From contig NC_007775.1 of the NCBI RefSeq assembly GCF_000013205.1, forward strand, positions 930,001 through 994,000: a stretch of 64,000 nt of DNA, in the 5' to 3' direction. The position numbers and the translations under genes are program-made. The notes under the pieces are model-generated. The model was not told the origin of the DNA, ran no database searches, and worked only from the letters and a program-made list of their open reading frames with translations. Positions 47,529 through 56,438 of this stretch are shown here, in pieces; positions within the stretch are counted from its first letter, which is position 1, and every line of letters begins with the position of its first letter. The DNA comes from Synechococcus sp. JA-3-3Ab (GTDB taxonomy: Bacteria > Cyanobacteriota > Cyanobacteriia > Thermostichales > Thermostichaceae).

Positions 47529-48337
47529 GCGCTAAGCCAGCGCCGCAGATCCCGTCCTACCTGGTCGGGGATCTCCCAGGGGAAGAGGTGGGCCACATGG
47601 GGATAGACAATGCAGGTGCACTGGGGCAAGGCGCGGGCAGTGGCCAGGCTGCTGGCGGCAGTGATGTGGCGATCCCGCTCGCCAGCCATGAGCAACACAG
47701 GTATGTGCAGCTGCTGCAGCTCTCCCTCGCGGTTGTAGCCCTGTCGAAGGGCAGCGCGTAGGGCTTGGCGAGCCTGAGGAGAGGTATGCAGGTAAGCCGG
47801 CAAAGCTGCCTGGGCCAGGTAGCGATAGGTTCTCGGGGTATGTCTCTGGATTAGGTAGCGGTAGAGAGAGCGGCGGCCAAAGGTGTCGATGTTCCACTCC
47901 CAGCCGGGCCAGAGCCAGTTGAGCAGCGAGGCAATGCCAGTGTTGAGCTGATCCCAAAAATCGGTGGGGGGATGGTTGCTACGAGGACAGGCGGCGCTGG
48001 CCACCAAGACCAAGCCTTTGACCCGTCCCGGCAGCCGCAAGGCCAGCTCCAGGGCCAGGATCCCGCCCAGCGACCAGCCCAGCAGCAGGCACTCCCGCCA
48101 GCCCAGGCGATCCAGCAGCTCCTGCAAATCCTCCAGGTGGGCCGACATCTCAAAGGGATCCCGCACCTGCGAACGCCCGTAGCCGCGCAGATCCGGCGCC
48201 ACACAGGGGTGCATCCCCGCCACCGCCTCGGCAAAAACTTCCATGCAGTCGGCATTGCCCGGATGGCCGTGGAGCAGCAGGATGGGCAGCGAAGGGATCC
48301 CTTCTCCCCAAACACGACAGTGGAGCTGTAGGCCCAT
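47468..48337 (-). CDS. Alpha/beta-fold hydrolase
   Basis: A cytosolic hydrolase of 289 residues. The oxyanion region LLLHGHPGNAD, the nucleophile elbow LLGWSLGGI (Ser in GWSLGG), and the late VLLMAGERDRH (acid) and YPHVAHLFPWE (His) complete the catalytic triad. The fold is of haloalkane dehalogenase / epoxide hydrolase / esterase type. The substrate cannot be told. The ATG is at 48337. The last 20 codons overlap the 3' end of ycf51, convergent, which is unusual and may come from a lost stop codon. Confidence 0.88.
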   Translation of the reverse strand: MGLQLHCRVWGEGIPSLPILLLHGHPGNADCMEVFAEAVAGMHPCVAPDLRGYGRSQVRDPFEMSAHLEDLQELLDRLGWRECLLLGWSLGGILALELALRLPGRVKGLVLVASAACPRSNHPPTDFWDQLNTGIASLLNWLWPGWEWNIDTFGRRSLYRYLIQRHTPRTYRYLAQAALPAYLHTSPQARQALRAALRQGYNREGELQQLHIPVLLMAGERDRHITAASSLATARALPQCTCIVYPHVAHLFPWEIPDQVGRDLRRWLSAQDWDKGDSPNPPSAEEAAA

Positions 48338-48379
48338 CGGCTTACCAGAGCACTTTGAAATTGCACTGAAATCGCAGGG

Positions 48380-49045
48380 TCAGGCGCTGGCCGCCTTTTT
48401 TGGCGTCGGCTGCAGCTTCACCCCGTTGGGGATGCAGATTAAGTTTTGATCCAGCACCTGCACAAACCCCTTCGAGCGCAGGGATCCCAGCAGGCGAGTA
48501 ACCGTCACGCGGGTGGCACCAATGGCATCCCCGATCTGGGCGTGGGTGAGGGGCCAGGGGAGGTACATCCCCTGCTCACAGGGCTGCCCATACTCGTCGA
48601 TTAACAAGGTCAAAAAGCCCTTCAGGCGGTCGATGGCGCGACGCTGGCCCAAGTTGCCCAGCCAGAGCAACTTGCGTTGCAGTTGCTGGCGGAAGCTTTC
48701 TTGAATTTTCTGGTGCAGATAGGGCCACTGCTCCAAATCCTGCCAGTAAAACCACATCACCGTCGTGCGATCGACATGGGTGCAGGCTTTTAGCTCAAAG
48801 CGCTCCGGGTTGCTCAGCTCAAAGGGCACCCCGGGCGTGATAAACCCGACAAAAACCTCCCGCCGCTCCGGCGTTTGGCTGACCAGGCGCACCACGCCCT
48901 CTTGGGGGATGTACACCAATCCCGGACGAGTTGGAATGCGCACATCTTTAGGAAACGTACGAGAGCGGTAGTGCTCTTCGGCCCACTGGCGGAGTTCCCG
49001 CCATTCCTGAGCCTCTGCTGCCGATGTGATGGAAACAAGTGTCAT
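48380..49045 (-). CDS. Crp/Fnr-family transcriptional regulator
   Basis: A 221-residue regulator: an N-terminal cyclic-nucleotide-binding-like beta-barrel (about 25-110, GLVYIPQEGVVRLVSQTPER), a dimerisation helix (QLQRKLLWLGNLGQRRAIDR), and a C-terminal winged helix with THAQIGDAIGATRVTVTRLL. The cAMP-binding signature is not obvious, so it resembles the NtcA/NtcA-like group more than CRP. It has GATRVTVTR in the recognition helix. It is divergent from surE with a 372-base spacer. Target genes are unknown. Confidence 0.88.
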   Translation of the reverse strand: MTLVSITSAAEAQEWRELRQWAEEHYRSRTFPKDVRIPTRPGLVYIPQEGVVRLVSQTPERREVFVGFITPGVPFELSNPERFELKACTHVDRTTVMWFYWQDLEQWPYLHQKIQESFRQQLQRKLLWLGNLGQRRAIDRLKGFLTLLIDEYGQPCEQGMYLPWPLTHAQIGDAIGATRVTVTRLLGSLRSKGFVQVLDQNLICIPNGVKLQPTPKKAASA

Positions 49046-49417
49046 GGGATCAACTTCCTGTCGCTCGAGCGACCTGATGGGTTTTACAGACTCCCCAGCT
49101 TTACCTGGCTACTGTTGCAACACAACGCTTTCGCCTTCGCGTCCGCGGAACGGAGTCGTGAGAGGATGGGGAAACCGCAAGGGGGCAAAACAAAGAGGAG
49201 AGAACCTACAGGCTTACTTTACCTTAGCTTCATAATGGCACTGAACCCTATGGGGCGACATCGGGTTTCTACTGATATTGTTCAAAAGGCTACGTCCAAT
49301 AATAACCTCAAGAAGCCGTAAATTTTCAGAGCTTGTCGCCGAACTCAGCCAGCTAGGGGATGGCGCAGAATGGGGTCAGACTGGTGGATGTCTGAGTACA
49401 GGTGTGGGGTGGCTGCG
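49046..49417. promoter_or_regulatory. Intergenic region between the Crp/Fnr regulator and surE
   Basis: This 372-base spacer holds no gene I can support. It must contain the divergent promoters. No GTA-N8-TAC (NtcA) or TGTGA-type (CRP) palindrome was recognised by eye. The region 49180-49325 is more AT-rich than average. It resembles unmarked spacer or old insertion debris, but I see no element ends. Confidence 0.35.
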
Positions 49418-50197
49418 ATGAATATCCTTATCAGCAACGACGATGGCATCCAGGCGGCGGGGGTGCGATGTCTGGCCGCTGCGCTGGCTCAGGTGGGTGG
49501 ACATCAGATCACGGTGGTCTGTCCGGATCGGGAGCGCTCGGCTACCGGCCACGCCTTGACGTTGCACAAGCCGCTGCGAGTGGATCCGGTGCGGGAGGGG
49601 TTTCCGCCAGAGGTGCAAGCTTGGGCCTGTTCGGGCACGCCCTCGGACTGCGTCAAGTTGGGCCTGGACGGTCTGCTGCAGCAGCCCCCTGACTGGGTCA
49701 TTGCCGGCATCAACCAGGGAGCCAATCTGGGCACTGATGTGCTCTATTCCGGCACCGTCTCGGCAGCCATGGAAGGGCTGCTGGAAGGGATCCCCAGCCT
49801 AGCCGTGAGCCTGGCCAGCTTTACCCACCAGGATTTTCAGCCGGCGGCCCAGGTGGTGCTGATGCTGCTGGAGAAGCTGAGCCTGAAGCCTTTAGAGAAG
49901 CCGATGCTGTTGAACGTCAATGTCCCCCCGCTAGGGTTGGCTGAAATACGCGGCATGGTCTTGGCCCGCCTGGCCTGGCGCAAGTACACGGATCTCTACG
50001 AGAAACGGGTAGATCCCCGCGGCAAGGCCTACTACTGGCTGGCAGGAGAGGTGGTGGAAGAGGAGGTGGATCCCTGTTCCGATGTGCGGGCGGTTGCCGA
50101 GGGGTATGTGTCGATTACGCCCCTGCAGCCGGATTTAACGGCCTACGCCGCTTTCGAGAGCTTGCAGCGCTGGGGCCTCTCAGCCTTTGGCTTTTGA
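49418..50197 (+). CDS. surE: 5'-nucleotidase/survival protein SurE
   Basis: A metal-dependent 5'(3')-nucleotidase of 259 residues. The hallmark start [20 protein letters not shown] has the metal-binding Asp pair. Further motifs are [17 protein letters not shown] (SurE Ser/Gly motif), [14 protein letters not shown] and [23 protein letters not shown] at 49418 is right by family; the open frame upstream is not conserved. It is a housekeeping gene, not in an obvious operon. Confidence 0.95.
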   Translation: MNILISNDDGIQAAGVRCLAAALAQVGGHQITVVCPDRERSATGHALTLHKPLRVDPVREGFPPEVQAWACSGTPSDCVKLGLDGLLQQPPDWVIAGINQGANLGTDVLYSGTVSAAMEGLLEGIPSLAVSLASFTHQDFQPAAQVVLMLLEKLSLKPLEKPMLLNVNVPPLGLAEIRGMVLARLAWRKYTDLYEKRVDPRGKAYYWLAGEVVEEEVDPCSDVRAVAEGYVSITPLQPDLTAYAAFESLQRWGLSAFGF

Positions 50198-50253
50198 AAG
50201 CAAAAATGGCCTAGGGCAAGCAGGCTTGGCCGGGATCGCAGCCAGGGGAAACC

Positions 50254-50715
50254 CTAGAGGGGAACGGCTGCCAAGGCCAGCAGCCGTTCTGCCACAGCCT
50301 GGGGAACAGGCATCACCGACAGTCGCGTGCCTCGCCGCACCACTTCTAACTCCGCAGGGGTAAAAGTGGCCCTTAACTGGGCCAAAGGGATCAAGCGCCC
50401 AAAGGCGGCAACAAATTGCACCCGCACTGTCTGCCAGCGGGGCGCTGCAGGGGTTGACTTGGGATCGTAGTAGGGGCTGGTGGGATCAAACTGGCTGGGA
50501 TCCACCACCTGGGTTTCCACGATCTCCATTAAGCCGGCTATGCCGGGAGGGTTGGCGTTGGAGTGGTAGAAAAAGGCGCGATCCCCAACCTGCATGGCCT
50601 TCAAGTAGTTGCGGGCTTGGTAGTTGCGCACGCCGTCCCAGAGAGTTTGGCCCTCCCGCTGCAGATCCCAGATGCTGTAGACGCTGGGCTCCGATTTCAT
50701 CAGCCAGTAGTTCAT
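50254..50715 (-). CDS. EVE domain-containing protein (ThyN1-like)
   Basis: A 153-residue single EVE domain. It begins MNYWLMKSEPSVYSIWDLQR and has LWDGVRNYQARNYLKAMQVG, ending with MPVPQAVAERLLAL. EVE folds belong to the PUA-like superfamily and are thought to bind modified bases in DNA or RNA. In many bacteria they accompany restriction or modification genes, though here they lie beside histidine biosynthesis. It follows hisH by six bases on the same strand, so the two are cotranscribed. Confidence 0.9.
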   Translation of the reverse strand: MNYWLMKSEPSVYSIWDLQREGQTLWDGVRNYQARNYLKAMQVGDRAFFYHSNANPPGIAGLMEIVETQVVDPSQFDPTSPYYDPKSTPAAPRWQTVRVQFVAAFGRLIPLAQLRATFTPAELEVVRRGTRLSVMPVPQAVAERLLALAAVPL

Positions 50716-50721
50716 GAAACG

Positions 50722-51372
50722 CTAGGCGCCGGCAGCAGGCAAGCGACGGGCAACAAACTCGACAAAGTTTTGCAATATCTTCAAGCCTACAGGGCCGGAC
50801 TTTTCGGGGTGAAATTGGGTGGCAAACAAGGTGCCGCGGGCAATGGCGGCCACACAGGTTTGGCTGCCGTGCTGGGTGGTGGCGACCACCCAGCTTGGAT
50901 CCTTGGGCACCGCGTGGTAGGAGTGGACAAAGTAAACCCAGCTTTGCTCGGGGATCCCTGCCCAAAGGGGAGAGTCGGGCTGGGTAAGGTGCAACTGGTT
51001 CCAGCCCATGTGGGGGATGCGCAGGCCCGGCTCCGGTCGAAAGCGCTGCACCCGCCCCGGCACGATGCCCAGCCCCGGCTCTGTCCCCTCTTCGCTGTCT
51101 TCGAACAAAACTTGCAAACCAATACAAATGCCCAAGAAAGGCTGCTGCCGCTCGATGGCTTGTCGGATTGCCTCCCCAAAGCCGCGCGCCCGCAACTGCT
51201 GCATGGCTGGGTCAAAGGCCCCATCGCCGGGCAGGACAAGGCCATCAAAAGCCGCTAGCCCAGCCGGCTCTGTGACTAGCTGCACCTCGGCCCCGGCCCG
51301 CTCCAGCCCTTTGCAAGCTGAATGCAGGTTGCCGGCATCATAGTCGATCACCGCCAGGCGCACGGCTTTCAT
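50722..51372 (-). CDS. hisH: Imidazole glycerol phosphate synthase, glutaminase subunit
   Basis: HisH releases ammonia from glutamine for HisF in histidine synthesis. The 216 residues show DYDAGNLHS, VLPGDGAFDPAMQQL, the nucleophile motif LGICIGLQVLFE with Cys, PHMGWNQL, and the His/Glu of FHPEKSGPVG. ATG at 51372 is the conserved start; the frame opens seven codons earlier. hisF and hisA are not nearby, as usual in cyanobacteria. It overlaps no gene and heads a two-gene unit with the EVE protein. Confidence 0.95.
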   Translation of the reverse strand: MKAVRLAVIDYDAGNLHSACKGLERAGAEVQLVTEPAGLAAFDGLVLPGDGAFDPAMQQLRARGFGEAIRQAIERQQPFLGICIGLQVLFEDSEEGTEPGLGIVPGRVQRFRPEPGLRIPHMGWNQLHLTQPDSPLWAGIPEQSWVYFVHSYHAVPKDPSWVVATTQHGSQTCVAAIARGTLFATQFHPEKSGPVGLKILQNFVEFVARRLPAAGA

Positions 51373-51470
51373 GGCTTTTCCTGAAACCTTCAAGAGCCTA
51401 TCAGTATAGTGGTTTTAGCTAATCCGCCGTTCGCGCTAGCGGGACGTAGTCCTGGAAGCCCCGCTCTGTA

Positions 51471-51532
51471 CCCCCCTATATCCCAGCCCCCCAGTCCCCC
51501 AGTCCCCCCGTATACGGGGGGATATAGGGGGG
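51471..51532. repeat. Nested GC-rich palindromes upstream of the tnpB remnant
   Basis: CCCCCCTATATCCC (51471-51484) and GGGATATAGGGGGG (51519-51532) are perfect 14-base inverted repeats. Inside lies an 18-base perfect palindrome CCCCCCGTATACGGGGGG (51504-51521) that overlaps the second arm by three bases. The two folds therefore compete: large hairpin or small cruciform. The core is shared with 5951-5966. It lies 60 bases before the tnpB start and may be part of a left end or an independent REP-like element. Confidence 0.6.
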
Positions 51533-51591
51533 CGGGCCGGCCAGAGTCAGGATGAGAGGCGGGAGCGTTCAACAGGTACAATGCATTCATC

Positions 51592-52526
51592 ATGAGAACC
51601 GCTTACCAGTACCGCTTGCGTCCTACCACCAGCCAGATAGCTCTAATGGAGCAATGGCTGGAGCTGCTACGTAGGCAGTATAACTATCGCCTGGCAGAAC
51701 GGTTCAACGGGTGGGAGCAAAATCGCTGCAATATCCATGCCTGCTCCTTGACGGTCTGTCATCTGCCTGTGTTGAAAGACAAGCCCACCTTCGACTCCCA
51801 GAAACGAGACTTGGTAAACACAAAGGCTCTCTTCCCCGAATACCAAGCGATTCATTCCCAGGTGCTCCAAGACTGCCTACAGCGGGTGCAAAGGGCCTTT
51901 GACCGATGGCTAAAAGGTGACCGCAACGGCAAAAGGGCAGGCAGGCCTAGGTTTAAGGGAGTAGGGCGGTATCGCTCCTTCACCTTCCCTCAGATGAAGC
52001 AGGACTGCATTCGAGGGCAGTTTATCCATCTGCCCAAGGTTGGGCCGGTCAAGCTGGTCCAACACCGCCCTTTGCCCGACGGTTTTACAAAGTAGCCAAC
52101 CAGCGCAAAGATTTTCACTACAAGATGGCAAAGAAGTTGTTAAGTAAGGGGAAGCACATTGCTCATGAGGCGCTTACTATTAGGGGTCTGGCTAGAAGCA
52201 GACTAGCCAAATCTGTTGATGATGCTGGGTGGGGTGAGTTCCTGCAAATTTTGGCAGCCAAGGCTGAAAGAGCTGGGCTGTTGACGATTGCAGGGGATCC
52301 CCGCGGCAGCAGTCAAGGGTGCTCGGGGTGTGGTCGAGATGTGCCCAAAAAGCTGCATGAGCGGTGGCACGATTGTCCGCACTGTGGGTTGAGGATTGGC
52401 AGGGATCACAGCTCGGCGAGGGTCATCAAATCTAGAGCGGTGGGGCGTCCCGTTCTTCAAGCTCAGGAAATGTCCTGCCATTGGGCAGGAGTCACTGGGA
52501 AGCCCGCACTCTATGCGTCAGCATGA
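51592..52526 (+). pseudogene. tnpB with internal deletion (IS200/IS605 or IS607 accessory)
   Basis: The 5' part encodes the TnpB N-terminus MRTAYQYRLRPTTSQIALME up to KLVQHRPLPDGF (168 codons), then a TAG stops it at 52093. In another frame the sequence directly resumes with VANQRKDFHYKMAKKLLSKG, and on to the zinc ribbon SSQGCSGCGRDV...CPHCGLRIGRDH and the end GKPALYASA. An intact TnpB has around 100 or more residues between, holding the first RuvC Asp. This is one deletion with a frame change, so it is dead. The right-end hairpin follows, abutting grpE. Confidence 0.85.
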
Positions 52527-52533
52527 GTGCGGG
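52503..52533 (+). mobile_element. Right-end hairpin of the tnpB element
   Basis: CCCGCACTC (52503-52511) pairs with GAGTGCGGG (52525-52533), and inside ATGC pairs with GCAT, giving a near-complete 13-bp stem with one T bulge and loop GTCA. The following GGGAGTACGTCA resembles GGGAGTGTCA at the other two right ends in this window. It is the folded end IS605-type transposases recognise and could be the 3' end of an omegaRNA. It spans the tnpB stop. Confidence 0.6.
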
Positions 52534-52539
52534 AGTACG

Positions 52540-53277
52540 TCACGAATGTTGGGGGTTTTGGGGAGAGGCAGGCGTGCTTTCCGGCTCGGGTTTGGGGGTG
52601 GCTGGGTCTGAGGGAGACGGTTCAGAGGTTGGGCTGCCCGACGAGACAGCCACCATGGCGTGGCGAATCACCAAGTCCCCCAGCTTGTAGCCCGGTTGAT
52701 ATTCGACGGCCACCACATCTTCGGGGTACTCGCTGCTGGGCTGGCGGGCTATGGCCTCGTGCAGGTTAGGATCGAAGGGCTGGCCTACCGATTTCATGCG
52801 GGATACGCCCATCTTTTTCAAGCATTCCACCAGCAAGCGATAGACGCTTTGGTAGCTGTTGTGCACCTCCCGCTCGCGGTCGGTCTCCAGCTTTAACTGC
52901 TGCTGCGCCCGCTCAAAGCTATCCACCACAGGCAGGATCTCCAGCACAAATTTCTGCCGTTCTTTTTGGCTGAACTCCTCTTTTTCCCGCTGGGTACGCC
53001 GTCGGTAGTTCTCAAAATCGGCATAGAGGCGGATGTAGGACTCTTCCTTCTCTTTCAGTTGCTGGCGCGTTATTTCCAACTCCTGCTGGAGCTGCTTTAA
53101 GGTTTCGCTGAGATCCTGAGAAGCCTCAGCGCTGGCTTCGCCAGAGGAGGTGCTGGCTTCCGCTTCACGGTCTTCCAAAATCAGCTTCTCCAGCTCTGCT
53201 TCTACGTCGATTTCCTCTTCCTGGAGTTCAGGATAGGCATCTTCTGTGGGCATCGGTTGCTTTTCTTCAGCAGTCAT
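52540..53277 (-). CDS. grpE: Nucleotide-exchange factor GrpE
   Basis: GrpE exchanges ADP on DnaK in the chaperone cycle and senses heat. The 245-residue product has an acidic N-terminal tail, a long coiled coil (about 60-100, TLKQLQQELEITRQQLKEKE, DFENYRRRTQREKEE), and the head domain with VVDSFERA and FDPNLHEAI, ending at GDLVIRHAMVAVS. After that comes a Ser/Pro-rich tail of about 28 residues, longer than usual. Its stop codon lies within a few bases of the tnpB right end, which may have shaped it. No CIRCE element was seen upstream. Confidence 0.94.
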   Translation of the reverse strand: MTAEEKQPMPTEDAYPELQEEEIDVEAELEKLILEDREAEASTSSGEASAEASQDLSETLKQLQQELEITRQQLKEKEESYIRLYADFENYRRRTQREKEEFSQKERQKFVLEILPVVDSFERAQQQLKLETDREREVHNSYQSVYRLLVECLKKMGVSRMKSVGQPFDPNLHEAIARQPSSEYPEDVVAVEYQPGYKLGDLVIRHAMVAVSSGSPTSEPSPSDPATPKPEPESTPASPQNPQHS

Positions 53278-53325
53278 GGGTTATGTCGACAAGCGTGATT
53301 AAGGAGCAGTAACGTCGGGTGCCGA

Positions 53326-53368
53326 CAGTTTGGCAGTCTCAAAACCAGCGTCGCAATCAGCCAAACTG
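53326..53368. promoter_or_regulatory. Inverted repeat upstream of grpE
   Basis: CAGTTTGGC (53326-53334) and GCCAAACTG (53360-53368) are exact 9-base inverted repeats with a 25-base loop, 48 bases upstream of the grpE ATG. They do not match the CIRCE consensus TTAGCACTC-N9-GAGTGCTAA. It could be an operator or an RNA hairpin in the leader. Confidence 0.35.
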
Positions 53369-53429
53369 GGCTCTGTGCTGATCGTATTCTACCGACTCCT
53401 CTGCCAGCCAGTTGAGATCCCTAGTTGTT

Positions 53430-55091
53430 CTAGCCTACCAGCAGGCTGTCCTGGAGCTGGCCCAAGCTCTGGGGAAAGTAGATCTCGGCCAAGTTGGGAA
53501 TGAGGTGCCAGTTGTGGCGGTAGATGGGCTGGATGGGGGAATGGGTGTGAATGTGGCGGGCGAGAAAGTCGCGGATGCTGTCGGCGGAGATCCAGAGGGT
53601 TTGGGCTTCTTGGAACATACTGTAGCCCCCCCCACCGCCGGCGCGGTAGTGGTTGATGGCCAGGCGAAAGGTCTGATCCGGCTGCACCGGCTGGCCGCGA
53701 AATTGTAGGGTCACCAAGCGCTCGCCTACAGGGCGGGTGAGATCGAAGCAGTAGTCGATGCCGTGGTAGAGGTCGAAGGTGTAGCCGCGGGCTTCGGGGG
53801 CGACGACAGAGGCGGGATCTGCCGGGAGATGCTCGGGATCCAACTGGCGAAAATAGCCAGCGGTTTGCTCGAGGGCGCGTCGCAAGATGTCGCCGGTGAT
53901 CTCCAAGACGCAGAGGGTGTTGTCGTAAACGGTGAGGCTGTAGGCGTCTTGCAGAAAGATGGGGCCCGCTGCCAGGCCGGCACTGCTGCAGATGTTGACC
54001 AGGGAGAGCTCCGCCGAAAGGCCGGCCTCCCGTACCGCCTGCAGTTGGGCCTGATGGAGCAGCTCTGCTAGGGGGTTGGCCCCAAAACGGGCTGCCAGCC
54101 CGCCGCGATAGGCACAACGGGCCTGCCCAATGGGCTGGCGGATGTAGCGCAAGGTGGCCTGGTGGTAGGGCTCTGTCAGGGCCAGGAGTTCGGGATCGGC
54201 AGGGATCCCTTCCGCAGCCAGCAACTGGGCAGTTTTCCCGACAACTTGCCAGCGTCCGCCGTGGCGCTCCAGCTCCAAAGACACGTGGGAAAGGTGGCTG
54301 CCCCAGTAGCCGGGCTGCACCACCAGGGCCTTGGCCCCCCCCAGGCCGGCAATGGTCTGATGGGTGTGGCCGGAGAGGATGACGTCGATGCCCTCGAGCT
54401 CGGCCAGGGCCAGCAGCTCGTTTTCCCCCACCAAGCTTTTGTTGCTGGCCCAGCCGCGGCGATCCGGGCTGCGCCAGCCCTCAGGGCTGCGCAGGGGAGG
54501 CAGTTGGCTGGAACCGCTGTGCAGGATCAGCACCAACACGTCCACCTGGGGCCGTAGCAGCGACAGGTAGTGCTGGGCAGTTTCCAGCAGGGGGGCAAAG
54601 CGCAGCCCCGCAATGTAGTCGGGCCGCTCCCAGGTGTCGATGCGGGGGGTGGTCAGCCCCAGCAGGCCGACGCGGATCCCGGCCTCTTCTCGGATGAGGT
54701 AAGGGCGAAACAGCGGATCCCCGTTGTGGCGGAGAATATTGGCGCACAGGGTGGGACAGCGGAGATCGGCGGTGAAATCCTGCAGCACCTGCAGCCCAAA
54801 GTTAAAGTCGTGGTTGCCGGGGGTAAAGGCGTCGTAGCCGAGGGCGTTGAGGGCGTGGGCCATGGGATGGGGGGAGACCCGCTCCACCTGGGCATAGTAG
54901 GTGCCCAAGGGGGATCCCTGGATCGTGTCGCCGCTGTCGATGAGCAACACTGGATCCTCGCTGGCTGCTCGCACACGCTTGATCAGGGTGGCCAGCTTGG
55001 CCAAGCCATGTTCTGCAGGGATCCCGGCGAAGTAGTTCCAGGGATGCAGGTTGGCGTGGAGATCGGAAGTGTGGAGAATTGTTAACCGCAT
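53430..55091 (-). CDS. Bifunctional metallophosphatase/5'-nucleotidase
   Basis: A 553-residue enzyme of the 5'-nucleotidase (UshA) family. The N-terminal metallophosphatase has LTILHTSDLHANLHPW, LLIDSGDTIQGSPLGTYYA, TPGNHDFNFGLQVL and LSGHTHQTIAGLG (metal ligands). The C-terminal nucleotidase domain starts near 325 with NPLAELLHQAQLQAV and holds the usual YDNTLCVLEITG and NHYRAGGGGGYSMF. No signal peptide is seen from ATG at 55091, unlike most periplasmic UshA; it may be cytosolic. It follows DUF445 on the same strand with a 63-base gap. Confidence 0.9.
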   Translation of the reverse strand: MRLTILHTSDLHANLHPWNYFAGIPAEHGLAKLATLIKRVRAASEDPVLLIDSGDTIQGSPLGTYYAQVERVSPHPMAHALNALGYDAFTPGNHDFNFGLQVLQDFTADLRCPTLCANILRHNGDPLFRPYLIREEAGIRVGLLGLTTPRIDTWERPDYIAGLRFAPLLETAQHYLSLLRPQVDVLVLILHSGSSQLPPLRSPEGWRSPDRRGWASNKSLVGENELLALAELEGIDVILSGHTHQTIAGLGGAKALVVQPGYWGSHLSHVSLELERHGGRWQVVGKTAQLLAAEGIPADPELLALTEPYHQATLRYIRQPIGQARCAYRGGLAARFGANPLAELLHQAQLQAVREAGLSAELSLVNICSSAGLAAGPIFLQDAYSLTVYDNTLCVLEITGDILRRALEQTAGYFRQLDPEHLPADPASVVAPEARGYTFDLYHGIDYCFDLTRPVGERLVTLQFRGQPVQPDQTFRLAINHYRAGGGGGYSMFQEAQTLWISADSIRDFLARHIHTHSPIQPIYRHNWHLIPNLAEIYFPQSLGQLQDSLLVG

Positions 55092-55154
55092 TCCAATATC
55101 GTAACTGAAGCAAAAGCCGCAATCCAAGCTCCCGTTTTCTGGGGAAGGGGGCCG

Positions 55155-56375
55155 TCACCTCAGCAAAAACAGCACCTGCACGCAGCCCACCAAAAAACCC
55201 AACAGCCCCCCCAAGTTGACGATGGCCTGCAGTTCCTGGCGCACAATTTGCTGAATGGCCTGCTCCAGCTCAGCAGGGGAGGTGGCGTTGACTTTGTCGG
55301 CAATCACCTGATCTAAGTTCAACACGGGGATCACCTGCATCATCAGCGATTCCAGATCCCGCTCTAGGTAGCGCTCCAGGATCAAAGCCAGGTCGGCGCT
55401 GATCTGATCGATGGAGGCGATCAGCGCCTTGGAGTTGCGCAGGCGACCCAACACCAGGCTGGCCACTTTTTCCCAATCGATGCTCTCCCCCAGCCCCTTG
55501 ATAACCTCTGGCCCTTGGCTGCGCAGGTAATCTTGGATCCCATCGCGCAGGGCACGGCGCAACTGACGTACGGCGGAAACCGGCAGGTTTTGCAGGGAGA
55601 GGTTCTGCAGGATCTCGGTCAGGCGGCGGGGGGCGTTGATGTCTTTGAGCAGATCTTCCAAGATGGCCTCTGCCCCTTCCGGCTCCTCCAGGCAATAGGT
55701 GCGCAGGCGCAGCAGGGCGTTTTTGAGGCCAAACAAGTTGGCCACCAGCCAGTAGGAGCCGGTGGCCCGCTCGCGAAATTCTTCATCCAAAGCTTCGATG
55801 TTGCGATCGGTGAGAAAATCCACCAGGTTCTGCCGCAACACCTTGGGGGGCAGCGCCTGCTTCAGGATCCACTCCGAAAGCTGCCGGGCTTGCTCGGCGT
55901 TGAGGCGCAGCTCTAGCAGCACCTGGTCGAACAGTTGGTTAATCGGCCCCTCCAAAAAAGTCTCCTGGCGGGCGAGCACCTTCACCAGGCGGGGCAACGA
56001 CTCGTTGAACAGATCGGCCAAGATGCGCGCCAGCACCTGAGCGGTTTGCTGCTGTTGCTCGGGGTTTTGCAGCCGATCCAGCGCCACCCCCAGCAGCCAG
56101 CGGATCCCTGCCTGCATGCGCTCAGTTCGCAGCAGCTTGCGGGCCAGATTGTGCAGCTCCTCTGGCGTGAGCAGGGATCCCATGATGGTCTTGGCAATCT
56201 GCTTGGCCAGGCGGGGCTGGTTCTGCGGGATCAGGCCGGGCGTGAAGGGGATGCGCCAGCCGAAAATCCGATAGGCCCGGTAGGGCCGGAAGAGCATCTT
56301 GATGGCGATGTCGTTGGTGAAATAGCCGATCACCAGCCCGGCCAGGGGGGGCACGACGTAGATCCAAAGGGCCAT
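55155..56375 (-). CDS. DUF445 family membrane protein
   Basis: A 406-residue protein. N- and C-terminal hydrophobic helices (WIYVVPPLAGLVIGYFTNDI and GGLLGFLVGCVQVLFLL) flank a long, mostly helical soluble middle with LTPEELHNLARKLLRTE, VLARQETFLEGPINQLFDQV and QEILAIVNLGGLLG-like end. This matches DUF445/YheB, with the conserved TNDIAIKMLFRPYR and PFTPGLIPQNQ motifs near the start. Function is unknown; a role in membrane organisation is suggested for relatives. ATG at 56375 is the natural start. It lies 63 bases after the next gene upstream, same strand. Confidence 0.9.
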   Translation of the reverse strand: MALWIYVVPPLAGLVIGYFTNDIAIKMLFRPYRAYRIFGWRIPFTPGLIPQNQPRLAKQIAKTIMGSLLTPEELHNLARKLLRTERMQAGIRWLLGVALDRLQNPEQQQQTAQVLARILADLFNESLPRLVKVLARQETFLEGPINQLFDQVLLELRLNAEQARQLSEWILKQALPPKVLRQNLVDFLTDRNIEALDEEFRERATGSYWLVANLFGLKNALLRLRTYCLEEPEGAEAILEDLLKDINAPRRLTEILQNLSLQNLPVSAVRQLRRALRDGIQDYLRSQGPEVIKGLGESIDWEKVASLVLGRLRNSKALIASIDQISADLALILERYLERDLESLMMQVIPVLNLDQVIADKVNATSPAELEQAIQQIVRQELQAIVNLGGLLGFLVGCVQVLFLLR

Positions 56376-56438
56376 GGAGCAAACTTGGGGGGATCTTCTC
56401 TACTCTACCGACCCGCTCCTGCTCGCTTCTTGTCAAGG

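Noticed and set aside
53326-53368. CIRCE heat-shock operator before grpE
   Set aside because: The inverted repeat does not match the CIRCE half-sites or spacing.
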